Assembly: GCF_010093535.1 (NCBI RefSeq)
Contig: NW_022985170.1
Coordinates: 1,083,492-1,147,491, forward strand
Length of the DNA: 64,000 nucleotides
DNA from: Lindgomyces ingoldianus
Lineage: Eukaryota; Ascomycota; Dothideomycetes; Pleosporales; Lindgomycetaceae
Direction: 5' to 3'
Shown one piece after another: positions 44,138 to 57,300 of the stretch (its first letter is position 1; the number at the start of each line of letters is the position of its first letter). Below the pieces are notes generated by a model. The model saw only the letters and a list, made by a program, of their open reading frames with translations, did no database searches and was not told where the DNA came from. The position numbers and the translations under genes are program-made.

Positions 44138-45488
44138 CTAGATTGCCTTCAGGGTGACATACTGGTTGATTCCATCAACGTAGTCCTGCGCCTCAATCGC
44201 GATGCATCCATCTCTCGGGATGAACTTATCCTGACCCTTGACACCCTGAGTGCTCTTGAACTCGGTCTTGCCGTCGTTCCAGTTGCAAGTGTAAAGCACA
44301 ATCGCATCCTGGTTCGTGCGAAGATCCGCCTTAATACCACTCCACGCGCTGCTCAAAGTAGCAACGACAGCATCACCCGGTCTCTTGTCATCGAACGCCC
44401 AGTTTGTATTGTATCCGTGGCAGGCCCCGCCACCACCGCAGTGGCCCTGAAACTCCTTGTTTCCGGATGCAAAGCCAAGCTGGCGAGGAGCAGACCAGAA
44501 GTCGTCAATGTCGCTCTTGGAAACATTTGCTATTTCTCCCGTAGGCAAGGCGTTCCCGTCGATCTTCATCACGCGGTGCGCATACGGCATCGAGAGAGTG
44601 TGGTTCCAGATGGTACGGTTGGTTGGATTTGCGAACGCGTCGAGTTGGAAGTAGGTATGCTGTGTCAGCATGATAGGGGTCTTGGTATCTGGCGAAATGG
44701 CGTCCATCGTGATCTTCCACTTGTTCTTCTGCAGAGAATATGTGACGTTCGCCTCCACATGGCCCGGCATGCCGGTAGAGTTTGCCGGATCGTAGATAGA
44801 GAATGAGATTGAATCTTTCGTGACCTCAGTTACATTCCAGGTGCGGAATGACCAATTATTCGGTCCACTGTGCAGAGTGTTGGGGCCATCGTTTTGCACA
44901 GTAGTGTAGGTGACATTGTCAATCTTGAACTTTCCATTACCGATGCGGTTAGCGTATCGCCCGGGGATGGCATTGTAGACAGGGTGTCCTGGATCCACCG
45001 CTGCAGTTCTGTTAGAAAGCGTTGTAATTGCTAGAGATGTTCTACGGTACATACGGTAGAAGGATGTGTTGTCATAACCAAGGACAATGTCCCGTTCTAC
45101 ACCGTTCTTGTCTGAGGTTGAGTTAGTTTATGGCGTTCACGAGATATGGCCTTTCCTTACCTTTGACAAACAGATTCGTCAGGGTCGCGGCGTAGGGAAT
45201 GAACTATATAATTGTTGGTTAGCTGTAGCATCCAACAATTGAGGGATAAGAGTGTAAATGTGTTGGTAGACTAGAAACTCTGGTGTTCTCTGCAGTGAGG
45301 GGTGCCTTGATGTTAAACGACCCACCAGAAAGAGCCGAAATAGGTAATAAAAAGATTTTCCGTACCTGTGCTCGAATGCCCGGAGCTTCTAACGTATATC
45401 TACCGTCAGCGTCTGGTGGTGGAACTTTGCCGTGGTGCACCGCCACCGCAGCAGCAGAAGCTGCGAACAAGAAGGAGTGGTATTTCAT
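44138..45488 (-). CDS. Secreted aldose 1-epimerase (galactose mutarotase family)
   Basis: Four exons on the minus strand: 45366-45488, 45161-45203, 45055-45111, 44138-45000, total 361 residues. Introns are 162, 49 and 54 bp with GT...AG ends, and the frame is closed through all junctions. The last junction gives ...TSFYPVDPGHPVYN. The start ATG 45488 is preferred because residues 1-17 (MKYHSFLFAASAAAVAV) form a clear signal peptide. Mutarotase motifs present: G-R-Y-A-N-R-I-G-N, the binding H-S-G about residue 118, the general-acid His in L-T-Q-H-T-Y-F-Q-L at about 189, and the general-base Glu in A-I-E-A-Q-D at about 344. N-glycosylation sequons are frequent, fitting secretion. Likely role: interconverting alpha and beta anomers of free sugars outside the cell. 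Confidence 0.92.
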
Positions 45489-46144
45489 CTTCAATTCTTC
45501 TCGCAGGACTACCGGGAACAAGAGAGCATAGAAAGCTTGATCAACAAAGAAACCTGGCATACTTATACATTCCCCAAGAATGGACTATCTCGTACGTCGG
45601 CGCGAGATTCATCTCAAGAAGCACTCTATAATTGATCTACTGGTATAATCTGGGGACGGACAAAGGTGGAAGCCCGTTGGTTGCAATATAAGGTTAATCT
45701 GTGTGAAATGTACCCTGGTATTTTCAGGAACGAGCTTAAGTCAGATGAGCTCAGATGTGGGGCTAGGTCCGGTCCGCAGGAACGCATACCCCTGGAAGCG
45801 TGCCATGGCGTAGGTACTCAAGGAAGGTGAGTGAAGAATGGGGTTCGCCCGTGGTTGCGGAAGACGTATCCTTAGGGATTCTGAGGTGTTACATAATCCA
45901 CGTCCTCAAGTGGATCTATCCAGATTAAGCTTAGCTCCAACATCATTCCCTGAGCGCGTCTTCCTCCCAAGACACCGCTTTCTGCTTCCAGCAGGTAGCG
46001 ATATTTGAAATTATTCCACCGCAAACGCCACTCCGTGAATTCCCTCTTGCCCTATTATATTGTGTCTATGCCATATCCTTCCTGTTCTTGCCGTGTTTCC
46101 GTAACCGCTCATTTTTGACGGTCTCACCTGATTTCCCTATCGCG
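45489..46144. promoter_or_regulatory. Divergent promoter region (mutarotase / HET gene)
   Basis: 656 bp between head-to-head start codons. A TATA-like CTATTATATTG lies at 46052-46062 before the HET gene. Purine/pyrimidine-rich stretches are present, with no distinct operator seen. Confidence 0.5.
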
Positions 46145-48330
46145 ATGGGACTATGCACTCTCTGTCAGACCATTGACTTCGAACATCTTCCTTCGCTGCC
46201 CTCTCATTATGAAGGCTACACGAAGCCTTGGGATGGCTTGCTCTCATTCATGAGTTTGCGGCTGAACAACGCTCGTAAGGCTGACGAAAGTGAAAATGCG
46301 GGGGAATTTAGCCAACCATTGGGCATCCCACACCACCAATCTATTGACGAACTGAAAAATGCAGCCGATGATTGCCCAATCTGCTCCATCATTGAACGAG
46401 CTGTCCGTCAAACTTTAACCGCAATTGCTGAAGCCGAGCAAGACGAGGTTTTTGTGTATTACAACAAGCAGGAGAGGCTACCGGACTTTCGGCTTTGGCT
46501 GACAAGGCGACGGGACAAGTGCGATGGGTTCATGGTTGTCTCTTCCAGAAACCCAGTTTATGTGTGTCTCTTGGCTGCGGTTGGCTTTTGTGTCGAAGGT
46601 ACCGATTTCTTATCCAGGCATTAAATACAAAAACTGATTCATATTACAGACGCGGACCCATTGAGTGTCTACCTAAAGGGTCGCGTTATTGACGAAGACC
46701 CATTGTCGATACTCACACTACATAGAACACTAAATTGGGTCCACGAATGTAATAACGAACATACCACAACAAGATGTTCTAGTGTAGCAGACGTCAAGAA
46801 GCTACCATTGCGGGTTCTTGATCTTGAGTGTGACACTGCACGGAGTAGGATCAGACTGTATGAAACAAATGGGGCGTTGGGAAAGTACACAGCACTGAGC
46901 CACGTCTGGGGTAATCACCGTCACTTCACGACGACACAAGCAAATATTCCAGGTTTGAAGAAAGGAATCACTTTGGATGTCCTTCCCAGAACATTTCAAG
47001 ATGCTGTGTTCCTCACTCGAAAGCTAGGTATACAATACCTTTGGATTGACTCTCTGTGGTAAATACTGTTGCTCCTATTAGACCTCAGTGCTAACACTCT
47101 TGCAGTATTTGTCAAGACGATGGTCCTGACTGGGAACGAGAGTCAGCAAAGATGGCTTCGATCTACGCAAACGCGTATATCACAATTGCTGCGAGCGCGG
47201 CAAAGGATGATTCCGAAGGTTTATTCAGCCAACGTTCTCGCCCCAACTACGTATCATTTGAGTACACGAGAAACAATGGCTTGTCTGGCAAAGTGTATGC
47301 ATTTCTCATCCCCCTGGAAGAAGCTGCTTGGCCAGGAACCATTTGTGAGCAAGATAAAGAGCCCTTGTCCAGTCGTGGGTGGACTTTACAAGAACGCTTC
47401 CTGGCGTCTCGTGTATTGCATGTTGGAGCAAAACAACTCTACTTTGAGTGCTACAGTCATTTTCTGAGTGAGGATGGCTTCCGCATACAGGGCCGTTTTA
47501 ACAGCGTCCATGAAGACTCCCACCCTAGCCAAGTCAAGGCCGACGGATCCGGTTCAGAGTTGTTACAGAATAGCAACTTTCGAGGACCATGGCTATGGTA
47601 CTCAATCTTGTCCAAGTACTATTCAAGAAAATTAACAAAAGAGTCGGATAAGCTTCCAGCACTCTCCGGTATTGCTCAAACTTTCGAGGAGAAAACGGGT
47701 GATAAATACGTCGCAGGCCTGTGGCGCTCGACACTTGTTGAGGGTCTGCTATGGCAGGCCTTAGGGACGCGTCGAAGAGCGACTAGTGCGCCGCTGCAGT
47801 ATCGAGCCCCCTCTTGGTCCTGGGCTTCTATCGATGGCCCGTTCGCAAATATAGGACTTGTTAGTAATGAACCATTCGATCGATCAAGTTGGATCGATAT
47901 ATCTACTATTCTCGATTGCCAAGTGGAGCTGAAGGGCAAAAATCCCTATGGAGAGGTCAAGTCTGGCTGGATTAAGATCAGGGCTCCGATTGAACCACTT
48001 TCTCCCAGCCAAGAGAAGGAAGTCGATTGGGAGACAGTTCCTCATGAAAGAGCTTTGAGGATGAAGACAAGAGCCGGAAAGCCATATGGCACATATTGTA
48101 TGTTCGATACTTTGGATGATGAGACGGCTGCGCAGATGCCTCTCTGTGCTCTTATCCTAACACGGGGGGATAAAGAGAATCCTAGTTATCAAGCGCTCAT
48201 TATTACTCCGACAGAGGGAAAGCCAGATCAGTATCGGCGGGTTGGTAAGATGATCATGGATAACGAAGTTTTGGGAGTGTGTGATTGGATGAACGGCGAA
48301 GCGGAGCTTGCTACGATAGTGTTAGTTTGA
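46145..48330 (+). CDS. HET-domain (heterokaryon incompatibility) protein
   Basis: Exons 46145-46598, 46650-47058, 47106-48330 give 695 residues. Introns are 51 bp (GTACCG...TTACAG) and 47 bp (GTAAAT...TTGCAG). The N-terminus has C-x-x-C pairs (CTLC, CPIC). The HET domain begins at Y-T-A-L-S-H-V-W-G and runs through F-Q-D-A-V, Y-L-W-I-D-S-L-C-I-C-Q-D-D (restored across the second intron) and A-S-I-Y-A-N-A-Y. The C-terminal part keeps the usual S-R-G-W-T-L-Q-E-R and A-P-S-W-S-W-A-S signatures. The family triggers cell death on fusion between unlike strains, and most members have no assigned partner. ATG 46145 is chosen over 46088 because it starts the cysteine-containing N-terminus. Intact, with no RIP-like codons, though only a few kb from the repeat block. 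Confidence 0.93.
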
Positions 48331-50932
48331 ATGCGCCCAATTCCTCAGTTCGCCTAGCTCGACCTTCATACAACCTCTTCAGTGACGAATAGTCACGCTC
48401 AGGTAACGAGATACGGAGTTTGAGCGTATAGGATTGCTAGGTTGTTTGTGCCAATGCTCTCGTCGGCTTGGCGGCACCCCAAACATGTTAGAAAGTACCA
48501 TGCAACATAGAACCACCTGCAGTGTAAGGAGCTCTCTCCAAGCCATTAGTACATTTGGAGTACATTTGGAGATCTAAAAATTATAGTCTTCTGAGCTTAG
48601 GCAAATACCATCACCTTTCTTCCGATGAGCCAGCATTCAATAAAGCGGCTGTTGAGGCGTCTAGTGGTATAAATAGCTTCTGATACCACAGCACCACAAC
48701 TTAGCTTTTCTAAAGCAAGTGGACTCCTCGAAATTAGTGAGTAGCTATAATGGCCACGCTGGGCAGAAATATTCACTCCCTTCGTTGCTTATCGTGTCTA
48801 GAAATGATTCTTCATTTACCATTATTAATGCCCCCTCTTTCGAAGCTAGCACGGCCCCAAGTCGACCTTCAAGAATTAGCAAGTCCAAATTAGTATTACT
48901 TTTGCTAGACACTGTTACGCATTATTTCTAGCGCCCCTCTTAGCTCTCTTCCAAATCATGCATCTTCAACCCCCTTTACGCTCCTCCGTAGCCTCTGCAT
49001 AGAGTCGGGCTCGCAACAGCCACCAACCCCTACTTCGCTAGATTTCCTCCTAAATACCAATCTTGCATCGACCAACAAGTTAACTCCTCCTCTTTAACAA
49101 ACTTCGGATACATTTGCGTCTGAACACAAAACAACATCCCGAATAATTACTTTGCCGTTCCTATTTACCAGGGCTAAACCACGCTCTACGTTACAGGTTT
49201 CTATTTGTTGTATAGGTGGGTATGCTGCGACTACTCCATGCAGTGTCGTGTGGACTACCTGCATGCAATTTATGGTGTAAACTCCCCGAGTAGCGGTAAG
49301 AGTAGTGCAAGAGGTGACAGTAATCTGGCAAGCTTGACTCGCTCGATTATCTCCGTGACGTCTACTGACTCGACTTGCTCGACCCGGCTCTCCAGCAGTC
49401 AGTTCAAGAACCTCTTGAGCAGCTTTTTCATATTCTACAATGTTGTTTACATCGTTATTGACCAAATATAGGGCGTCAGCGACTACAGAAGTCAGTTTTG
49501 CTCTTAAATGTTAGTTTAATGAATTGAGATGGGGGAACAGAGGTAGCAACGTAGAGTGATGGAAAGAGTCAAAGAGGTGTATTCAGCAGGGTTGTGGATA
49601 ATACGAATTGCATCTCGACCCTTTCGGCTAGCCGTATAGTAAGTTCGCTCTATATCTCTTTCACCAATTCCCTAAGACCAGAGGCTTGCCTCTGGTCTCC
49701 TTTTCAACAATGAACAACGAGAGCTCCTCATTTACTAACGTTTGCTATAGTTAAAGATGAGCTGGTGGATCCGAGTGGCGTTGGTACGTGGGAATACGGA
49801 CCCAGCCTTGTACACCAGCTTGCCAGGCGTAACTTGACCCAAGGAGGCGGTGCGACAAGAGCCAGGACCAATACGGACAGTTACCCATGGCTTGCAGATA
49901 GTAAGTATTTCTATGACCTAGCTAGCTATTTCCGCATCTTCTTAATTGTCCTTTTTCACTTATAAATTAATTTTGTATAGTGTTAAATTTCTGACCTTGG
50001 TACGAGATACTAGGTTAGAAGGGGTCGGTTTTTAAGGATGTGTACGGTCACTGGAATCTCGGGACATGATACTAAGATAGTAAGGAGAGTGTCTTTCTAT
50101 AAAGAGTCTTGTAAGATGCAAAGAGTAAGCCGCATACGAATGCATTAAGGTCTTTATTTTCCCACTATATACTGTAATAATCATATGGGCTTATAGAAAA
50201 TAGATAGACGGTATATCTGGATATCGAGGTCAGCCTCGGGGGCTCACTGGGATCTCCGTCGGTGGGAATTTAGGGTGAGTAGGTCGGCAATGGAGCGCTT
50301 TAGGACGGAAAACAGAGTAGATGTATGCACGATGCGAGGACTTAGGTGACCAAGACCCAGTAGACAGCACCCGTTAGTGACCTCTGGAGAGAGTCGTCGA
50401 GCGTGGCGCAGCGCGGCGCAAAGCCTCACGGCAACCGGGACTACCTATTGCCGACGCACGGTGGATCATCCTGAGGGCATTGATCGTGAGATAAGGCGTA
50501 GGCGGATGACTGGCAGAGCACGTTACTTCTATTCATTAACCGCTGCTGCCTAGTCCACTCCCTTGAGCAAAAATACTTCTAGATCCGCTCTTTTAGCAAT
50601 CAACTTACTGTAGTCCCTCATAACCTTGGTGTTGCCTAAAAGCTTTCATATTTTGAACCAACGCTCTCGTCAATTTCATTCACATCGCCTTTTACATGCT
50701 GAAGCACGTTGCCTAGGTATGCGCCCTGGGGCGTGAATCTCTTTATGCATCGTAGCTTCCTCCAATATTCAACGAGCTTCCTTTAGTTCTATCTCCGGGC
50801 GACACACCACGTGGACCTGATTCTGTGTTCCCTTGCTTCTTATCTACTCATCAACACTACTTATACCTAACTTTCCCCTAAAACACCTCAGCGCAACTCT
50901 CAACTGCATGTGTGCCACTACAATCCTTGCAA
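48331..50932. other. Long intergenic region with possible gene relics
   Basis: 2.6 kb of normal composition. Short open frames (48719-48931 plus, 49094-49465 minus, 49765-49965 plus) have no recognisable family and no splice context. A perfect 10-bp hairpin GACCAGAGGC/GCCTCTGGTC with a 2-base loop lies at 49676-49697, followed by a T-rich run. The last ~150 bp are a pyrimidine-rich promoter-like stretch for the hydrolase. Confidence 0.5.
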
Positions 50933-52190
50933 ATGGGAGCAATCGAGTTTCTCTGCGATATCCGATTTCATCGAACTCTCATACTCCCACCTAATCCAGA
51001 AACTGGGAGGCCAAAGTATCGCCTATCCTACGCCGACTTCGGTGACTCCAACAGCGATGCTGTTGTACTATTTTGCGGGGCATTGATGGGGATGCGGCTG
51101 TGCTATTCGCCTCTCGACCAGTTGGCAAAGGCACATGGAGTGAGAATTATACACCCAGATAGGCCTGGTATAGGCGGGAGTGATCCAGTCGAGCAGAGCG
51201 AGAGAATACCCATGTGGCTCGGTTCGTTCATTCGCAGGATTACCACTCTGAACCAAAGCTCACTCTACTACAGAAATGATCCCTCATCTTCTCTCTCACC
51301 TGAAGATCTCCCATGTCTCCATCACAAGCCACAGTGGTGGCATGATCTACGCCTTGAACACGATGCTCACGTATCCTCACCTGCTCCATCCTACGAATCC
51401 GTACGTCACCTTCTTCGCGCCTTGGGTGCACCCATCTCACTCTGGAGTAACGCACATGAGAGCGGCCGAGCTTCTCCCGGCTCCACTTATCGGCCGCTTT
51501 ATGTCCGTGGCTCGATTTGTGAACAAAAACGTCATGCCACTAGCTGGATTGAGCAGTAGCTTTCTTCATGGAATCAAAGACTCATTCTTGCGGTCAAACT
51601 CTACTCCGGCTCCAATCCCGCTGGACCCGAGCTCCTTGTCTCCAACTGCGTCGCGGACTTCGAGCCAAAGTCCAGCTGAACTGAACTTTGACAGTCCTGC
51701 AGTTGTCGAGGAGCTCCGACAGCTAATCATCTCATATCTTTTCGCGGAATCTACAGATGGAATTTCAGCGGATGCAAAATTGTTTCTCAAGAGACCGTCG
51801 TCCACTACATGGTGTTCACCGAGTGTCTTCTGGTCAGACGTCGACTATGCTGTGGCTTTGCTCTCAAAAATAATCGAAGAAGAGAAGGGAGCTAGTAACA
51901 ACCCCCGAAAATGGATAATTGAATCATTCCATGGGGAAACGGACGATATGGTGGGAGAGAAGGGACGAACGTGGTTCGATAGCTGCTGGACTCCTAGCGG
52001 ATCATCGTCATCCAACCTGAGCGGTGCCAGGACCGGATCTGCCAGAAACGAGAACTCCACAGGCTTCGAATACAGGAGCGAAGTTGTTCCAGGCAGCGAG
52101 CACAACTATTTGATGGATCCAGCATATGGCGCGTCTGAAGGGTGGCTGCGAAGAGTGCGCGAGGCATTTCTGATGTTGGAAGAGGTCTGA
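50933..52190 (+). CDS. Alpha/beta-hydrolase fold protein
   Basis: Two exons, 50933-51221 and 51274-52190, 401 residues. The 52-bp intron (GTTCGT...CTACAG) joins ...PMWL to EMIPHLL. Features: an oxyanion-side segment around V-V-L-F-C-G-A, H-P-D-R-P-G-I-G-G-S-D, and a nucleophile elbow S-H-S-G-G with Ser at about residue 117. The likely catalytic His is in G-S-E-H-N-Y-L near the C-terminus. A Ser/Thr/Pro-rich insertion (about residues 195-230) sits where a cap domain would be. No signal peptide, so probably cytosolic. The substrate cannot be predicted. The start is taken at the first in-frame ATG; upstream sequence is pyrimidine-rich leader. Confidence 0.85.
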
Positions 52191-53774
52191 TCCGCTACCG
52201 CGATTTCTACGTGCTCAAGGACCCTTTTGACAACATGCTGATTGCTCTTTCAGTGTAGGATCATGGGGTACATAACTATTTACATTCCGGTCTCCATCTC
52301 CTTTTCTTGAAACGAAGAAGGCCTCATCTCGCGTCTCTCGCTCTCAGGATGAAAAGAATCATATTAGGCCCATGGAGAATCAGACCAACATCGACCAATC
52401 AGCCACAGGCGCACGAAATGCACCCGATACTAAGCGCATTCGATGACTGCTCTTCGACAAGGCCAGTCCGAAGAGGAAAGACTGGATTGGGGGGAGGCGT
52501 GAAGGTGGACAAGAATGGATTCTGATGGCTGGGAGGGCAATGGGGTAGAGCAAAGGCTTTCTTTGACCAAAAACAGGACATTTGACCTAGAAATAGACTT
52601 TTGATACCTGGTGTTGCTTTCTTGCTCTTAGATGCGCTAATACTAATCCAGACTCGTGCGTATTCACGTGATCCATGTCCTTCAAGGGTGGGATGTGGCA
52701 CCGAGCGGGCGGGGCCTCTCAGAGAAGAGAAGAAATGATGGGCGATTCAGGCCTCCCTCCCCAGACACTGCACACACCGGCCAGTCCGGTTTGTAGTCTT
52801 GAAGCTGCTTGATAAGAAACACTGCGTCTCGAGACGGCCGTGTTTCACGGACACACCAATGGGCCTACAAGCAATCGATCTCAAATTCTGCGACAGGTGC
52901 TGTGAAACGCTCGTAGATGCATGCGGGAGTGCAACACGCGAACTCTGGTTCAGCAGAAGCAAAAAGATAGCAGCAAGGCTTGCCAGGATGACACATGTCG
53001 AACGCTAGGGTGCGTTGGAGAAACCGAAATTTCGACCTTGTCAGCACGTATCGATAAGGGGAAAAGGGAAACCTTGGCAAGGAGGTATTCAAGATCTTCA
53101 CCAACTCAGGGGTGCAATGGAGGGACACGTCTGGAAGCGGATCCCTCCAGAAGGATGGCGCTTTCGTGGAGAGGATTGCAACATTGGCTTCCTGGTGACA
53201 CGCTTGTGGGCGGTTGAGTGAACAGATTTGCGGCGGCGTAGTGATTGTCATCTTGTCACCGCTCAACAGATATGTGTGGAGGTTGGCGGCGAAGGCCGGT
53301 ACGACGCAGGGCTGGCGGTGATTTGTCGCTCGGTCCGCTAGTGGTTTCAAAATAGCTTTGGTGGCGCGGTTCCTGCAGAAGTCCGGGATAGCGTTGCTTT
53401 CGCTTGCCTCAGGCCCCTCGCAAACCTTCAAAGAGCAGCTCGCTCCCTGAATTCTTTCCCCTACGTAAGCCTCAACGCGGCCATTTTCTCACCGCGTTGT
53501 TTTCTGGGGGAGTTCTTCGCCCTCTTTTCCTGCGAGTTATTCACTGATTCATTTTCGAACCGTCGGCAGGCCTTCGTTCAATTGCTGTCGTTATTATCCA
53601 TCTCTTCTCTTGGTTTACGAAGAAACACCACCCTCACTTTGGTGCTCGAAGCACATTCCCCAACCCGCTCTCGCGTTCCTTCACCCTCCTCCCCCTCCCC
53701 CTTCGTCTCGGGTCACGACACTCCTTGCCTGTACCGAGTTCGGCAATCGTGACGACACGTCCCTGGCTGACCCT
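52191..53774. other. Intergenic region and 5' leader of the channel gene
   Basis: No supported gene. A 188-codon minus-strand frame (52865-53431) lacks any recognisable motif and opposes the promoter of the downstream gene, so it is left uncalled. 53440-53720 is CT-rich, typical of fungal promoters and leaders. Confidence 0.5.
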
Positions 53775-56700
53775 ATGCCGAACAACCCCCAAAAATCTCC
53801 ATCCTTTCGACTCTCTCGCCAGGGCTTTCAGCCATTGAATACCAACAGTAACGAAACGGGAGACAACATGGGGAATCCCGAAAACATACCCCTCCAGACG
53901 GTGGTCAGCCACACGCCCTCGCACTCCCCGGCCGCACACGAGGAGCACACGGAGAAGAGCGGCCTGTTCCACCGACATGCGGGCAGGAGAAAGGTTCAGA
54001 AAATCGATTCTAAGTCCGGGGCTCCTCGTCCTGGCGATGATGGAGACCCTGAAAAGCCAGCCGTCAACCGGATGGGCAAATTCTACACCAAGATTCTGAA
54101 TTTCAGTATTGTCACTCGTTACATGATTTATGTCGCCCCCCTAGCCATCATATTAGCCATTCCCATCATCCTCTCCGAGACAGTCCTCAATCAGAAGGAC
54201 TCGAAGACTGGATCTCCAAAGCACACCATTGGCGGAGCGGATGAGAAGCTGTTCTGGATCTGGATTGAGATTGGTAGGTATTCATAGCTGAAATATTTTA
54301 ACCTCGTAGGCTAACTCACCTGTATAGTCTGGCTGAGCTTGTGGGCTTGCAAAGTTGTCGCCCACTTCCTTCCCAATATTTTCGAATTCCTCATTGGTGT
54401 TGTAAGCCCCGGCGTGCGCAAATATGCATTGCTGTTGAGGGCTATAGAAAAGCCGCTCTCCATCGTCTTCTGGATGATCGTTACACAGGTCACGTTTCCA
54501 ACAGTATGTCATATGCCCATGTGCGAAATTGTATGCTGACGCTGGATGTAGCTCGTTAAAACCCCTCGCAGTTGGCGAGATACCATGATTAGCGTTCTCC
54601 GAGCTGCATTGATTTCATCCTGCATTGTTCTTGGGGAGCGCATCTTGATCCAGCTGATCAGCATAAGCTATCACCGGAAGCAATTCGATGCAAAGATCAA
54701 AGATTCAAAACGTAATATCTATCTCTTGGGACAGCTTTACGACGCTTCCAGACAATTGTTCCCCGCTTATTGCAACGAGTTCGCGGAGGAGGACTACATT
54801 ATCCAGGACTCTCTTCAGCTTACCTTGGGAAGTAAGAAAACTACATTTGGCACCCGCGGTCGTTCCAATTCAGGCACTCCAATGAGGCTGCTTCAGGATG
54901 TGGGAAGATTTGGAGACAAAGTTACCTCTGGTAAGTTACTTTATATTATCATAGGTACAGAATATTCTAACTTGCTGTAGTGTTCGGTACCGTCGCCCAG
55001 GAAATCACCGGCAAGAAGATTTTGGACCCGAACTCGGCCCACTCAATTGTCCTCGAGGCACTAGACAAGAACCGGTCTGCCGAGGCCTTAGCAAGGCGGA
55101 TTTGGATGTCCTTTGTTGCCGAGGGCAAGGACTCCCTGTACCAGGAAGATTTGATGGAAGTCTTGGGAGCTGGCCGTCAACATGAGGCTGAAGAATGCTT
55201 TTCTGCTCTTGATCGGGATGGGAATGGAGACATCAGTCTTGAAGAAATGATCCTTACCGTCACTGAATATGGACGGGAGCGCAAATCGATCGCCTCTAGC
55301 ATGCACGATGTTGATCAAGCCATCAATGCCCTCGATGGGCTTTTATTCACTATCGTGTTCATTGTCTGCATCTTCGTCTTCAGTAAGTACTAAGATATGT
55401 CGTAAGAGATACATGTGGACTAACCCTCCGTAGTTGCCTTCCTCAGCCCAAGTTTTGTTGGGACACTCACCACATCTGCTACTGCATTGCTCTCTCTCTC
55501 GTTCGTATTCGCTGCAACCTGCCAGGAGGTGCTCGGATCCTGCATTTTCCTCTTCGTCAAGCACCCCTACGACATTGGTGACCGTGTGGACTTGGCCACC
55601 GATCAACTTACTGTCGAGCACATCTCCCTTTTGTACACTGTCTTCAAGCGAGTGCAGAATGGCAAGATGGTACAGATCCCCAATATCGTTCTCAACAACC
55701 TGTGGGTCGAGAATATCACCCGTAGCAAGGCCATGAGAGAACAAGTCTCCATATTTGTCAACTTTGACACAACTTTTGAGGATGTAAATGTTCTCAAGCA
55801 GGAGATGCAAGCCTTTGTTCGGGATCCTGCGAACAGCCGCGACTTCCACTCTGATATGGAGCTTGAGGTTGTCAGCATTGCCGAGATGAATAAGCTCGAG
55901 CTTCGATGCGAAATCCGACACAAGAGCAATTGGTCAAATGAAGCTCTTCGCGCATCTCGCCGCTCCAAATTCATGTGTGCTCTCGTTTTGGCTCTCCGGA
56001 AGATTCCAATCTATGGTCCAGGTGGCGGAGACGCTGCTCTGGGCGATGCTGGCAAGCCGTCATGGTCCGTTGCCATTTCTCCCGCAGATGCTATCGCGGC
56101 TCGGGACAAGTACAACCAGGACAAGGACGCCAAGCGACTTTACCCTACCGCGAAACCTAATCCCAGAGAGGAGGACAATAGCAAGTCGTCCAGCACAGAC
56201 TACCTGGGCGTTGGCAATACAGAGGGCCAAGCTATTCACCAGATAAATAATCGCAAGCCAGGCGCGGACCCCGTCCGCGATGATACCTGGAACAATCGTG
56301 ATGATGTCAGCACTCTCGGCCGTCCCAGCACCGATGCCCGTCCTGATCTCGACGAAGTCCGTGGACTATTGCACAAGGAGAGCAACAGGGGAAAACGCAA
56401 GCAAGGCCCTACCCTCGACCAACCCCGCCAAGGCATGCCTCCCCTTCCAATCCCAGTAGTTCCGTCACCACACACAGGCACCTCTGGACAGAACTATGCC
56501 CAACCTCCGCAACAGCGCACCCAGCCAGCTTCCCCAAGTTCTGTCTCGACCGGGCACGTCGAAGAGTTTGAGTATCAACGGATGCAGCAAATGCAGCCAT
56601 CGCAGCCAATGCCCCCTCCACCACGCTCCCAGAGCCGACCCGTAGGATCTCAACCACCGGAGGGCAACGCCTTCGCCTATTCGATGCAGCGTCCGGTCCA

Positions 56701-56791
56701 GGCTCCTCGCTTGCCGCAGAGTCCTAACACCGGCTCCAACAACCCATATCGATCGCCATCCCCGCATGACCAGCATCCATACAAGCCATGA
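53775..56791 (+). CDS. MscS-family mechanosensitive channel with EF hand
   Basis: Five exons, 53775-54273, 54328-54503, 54552-54930, 54981-55382, 55434-56791, giving 937 residues. All four introns are 48-54 bp with GT...AG, and the joined frame is uninterrupted. Order of features: a disordered N-terminus (1-110), hydrophobic segments (about 118-140, 165-185, 195-230 and 270-290), then an EF hand D-R-D-G-N-G-D-I-S-L-E-E at about 429-440. A further membrane segment and pore-lining helix follow, with V-F-A-A-T and the K-H-P-Y-D-I-G-D-R-V start of the beta domain (about 470-545). The last ~200 residues are a Pro/Gln-rich tail. This matches fungal ER-type channels such as S. pombe Msy1/Msy2, which handle calcium during hypo-osmotic shock. 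The upstream open frame lacks an ATG before 53775. Confidence 0.93.
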
Positions 56792-57300
56792 GATTCCACG
56801 AGATAGCAAACAAATCTCTCTACGAAGTGAGTGTGTTTAATAGAAGGCATAAATGATAATGAATTTCCTTAGCTAGGAAATGGGGATTGCACCTTAATGT
56901 GTTTTTCTTAGTCTTTCTTCAAGAGTGGCTTTTACAATGGCTAGGCTTGATGATGCCCGCCTGGCGGTGTGAAAACTCCATTCAGAATTGTGCAATGGTT
57001 GTTTGGGTAGGTTGTATATTCAAAGGTTCTGCAAGTCACCTAAAGTAGGTAGACTGCTAGTCATTGTCCAACCGGTTATTTTGATCCTACGAGGATCACG
57101 AGCTGTTAGGCACGAATGTAAAAGAAAATTGGCATTTGAGCTGGGTTTCGTAGTTGCAATAGTGGCTTGCTTCACTCTTCGTACCAACCAATCATGGGTT
57201 GTGACCGACCACATGATTTAGTAGCACTGTGCACATTGCAGCAGCTTTCTTTCTCAGCCTCTGGATAGTACACATCACGTCACTTTTCTTTTCAGCTTCC
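56792..57300. other. 3' flank of the channel gene
   Basis: Convergent intergenic stretch with no gene. Open frames on both strands are short and unmatched. Confidence 0.5.

Noticed and set aside
46088..46144. Upstream ATG extending the HET protein by 19 residues
   Set aside because: The extension has no conserved features; ATG 46145 gives the usual short N-terminus before the cysteine pairs.
49600..49710. CCTTTCGGCTAG...hairpin...T-run resembling a small nuclear RNA (U2-like) gene
   Set aside because: Lacks the invariant branch-site-pairing GTGTAGTA of U2 and any Sm-type site in the right place. Only the 10-bp hairpin is certain.
52865..53431. 188-codon open frame on the minus strand
   Set aside because: No motif, signal or splice evidence, and it lies across the promoter of the channel gene in the opposite direction.
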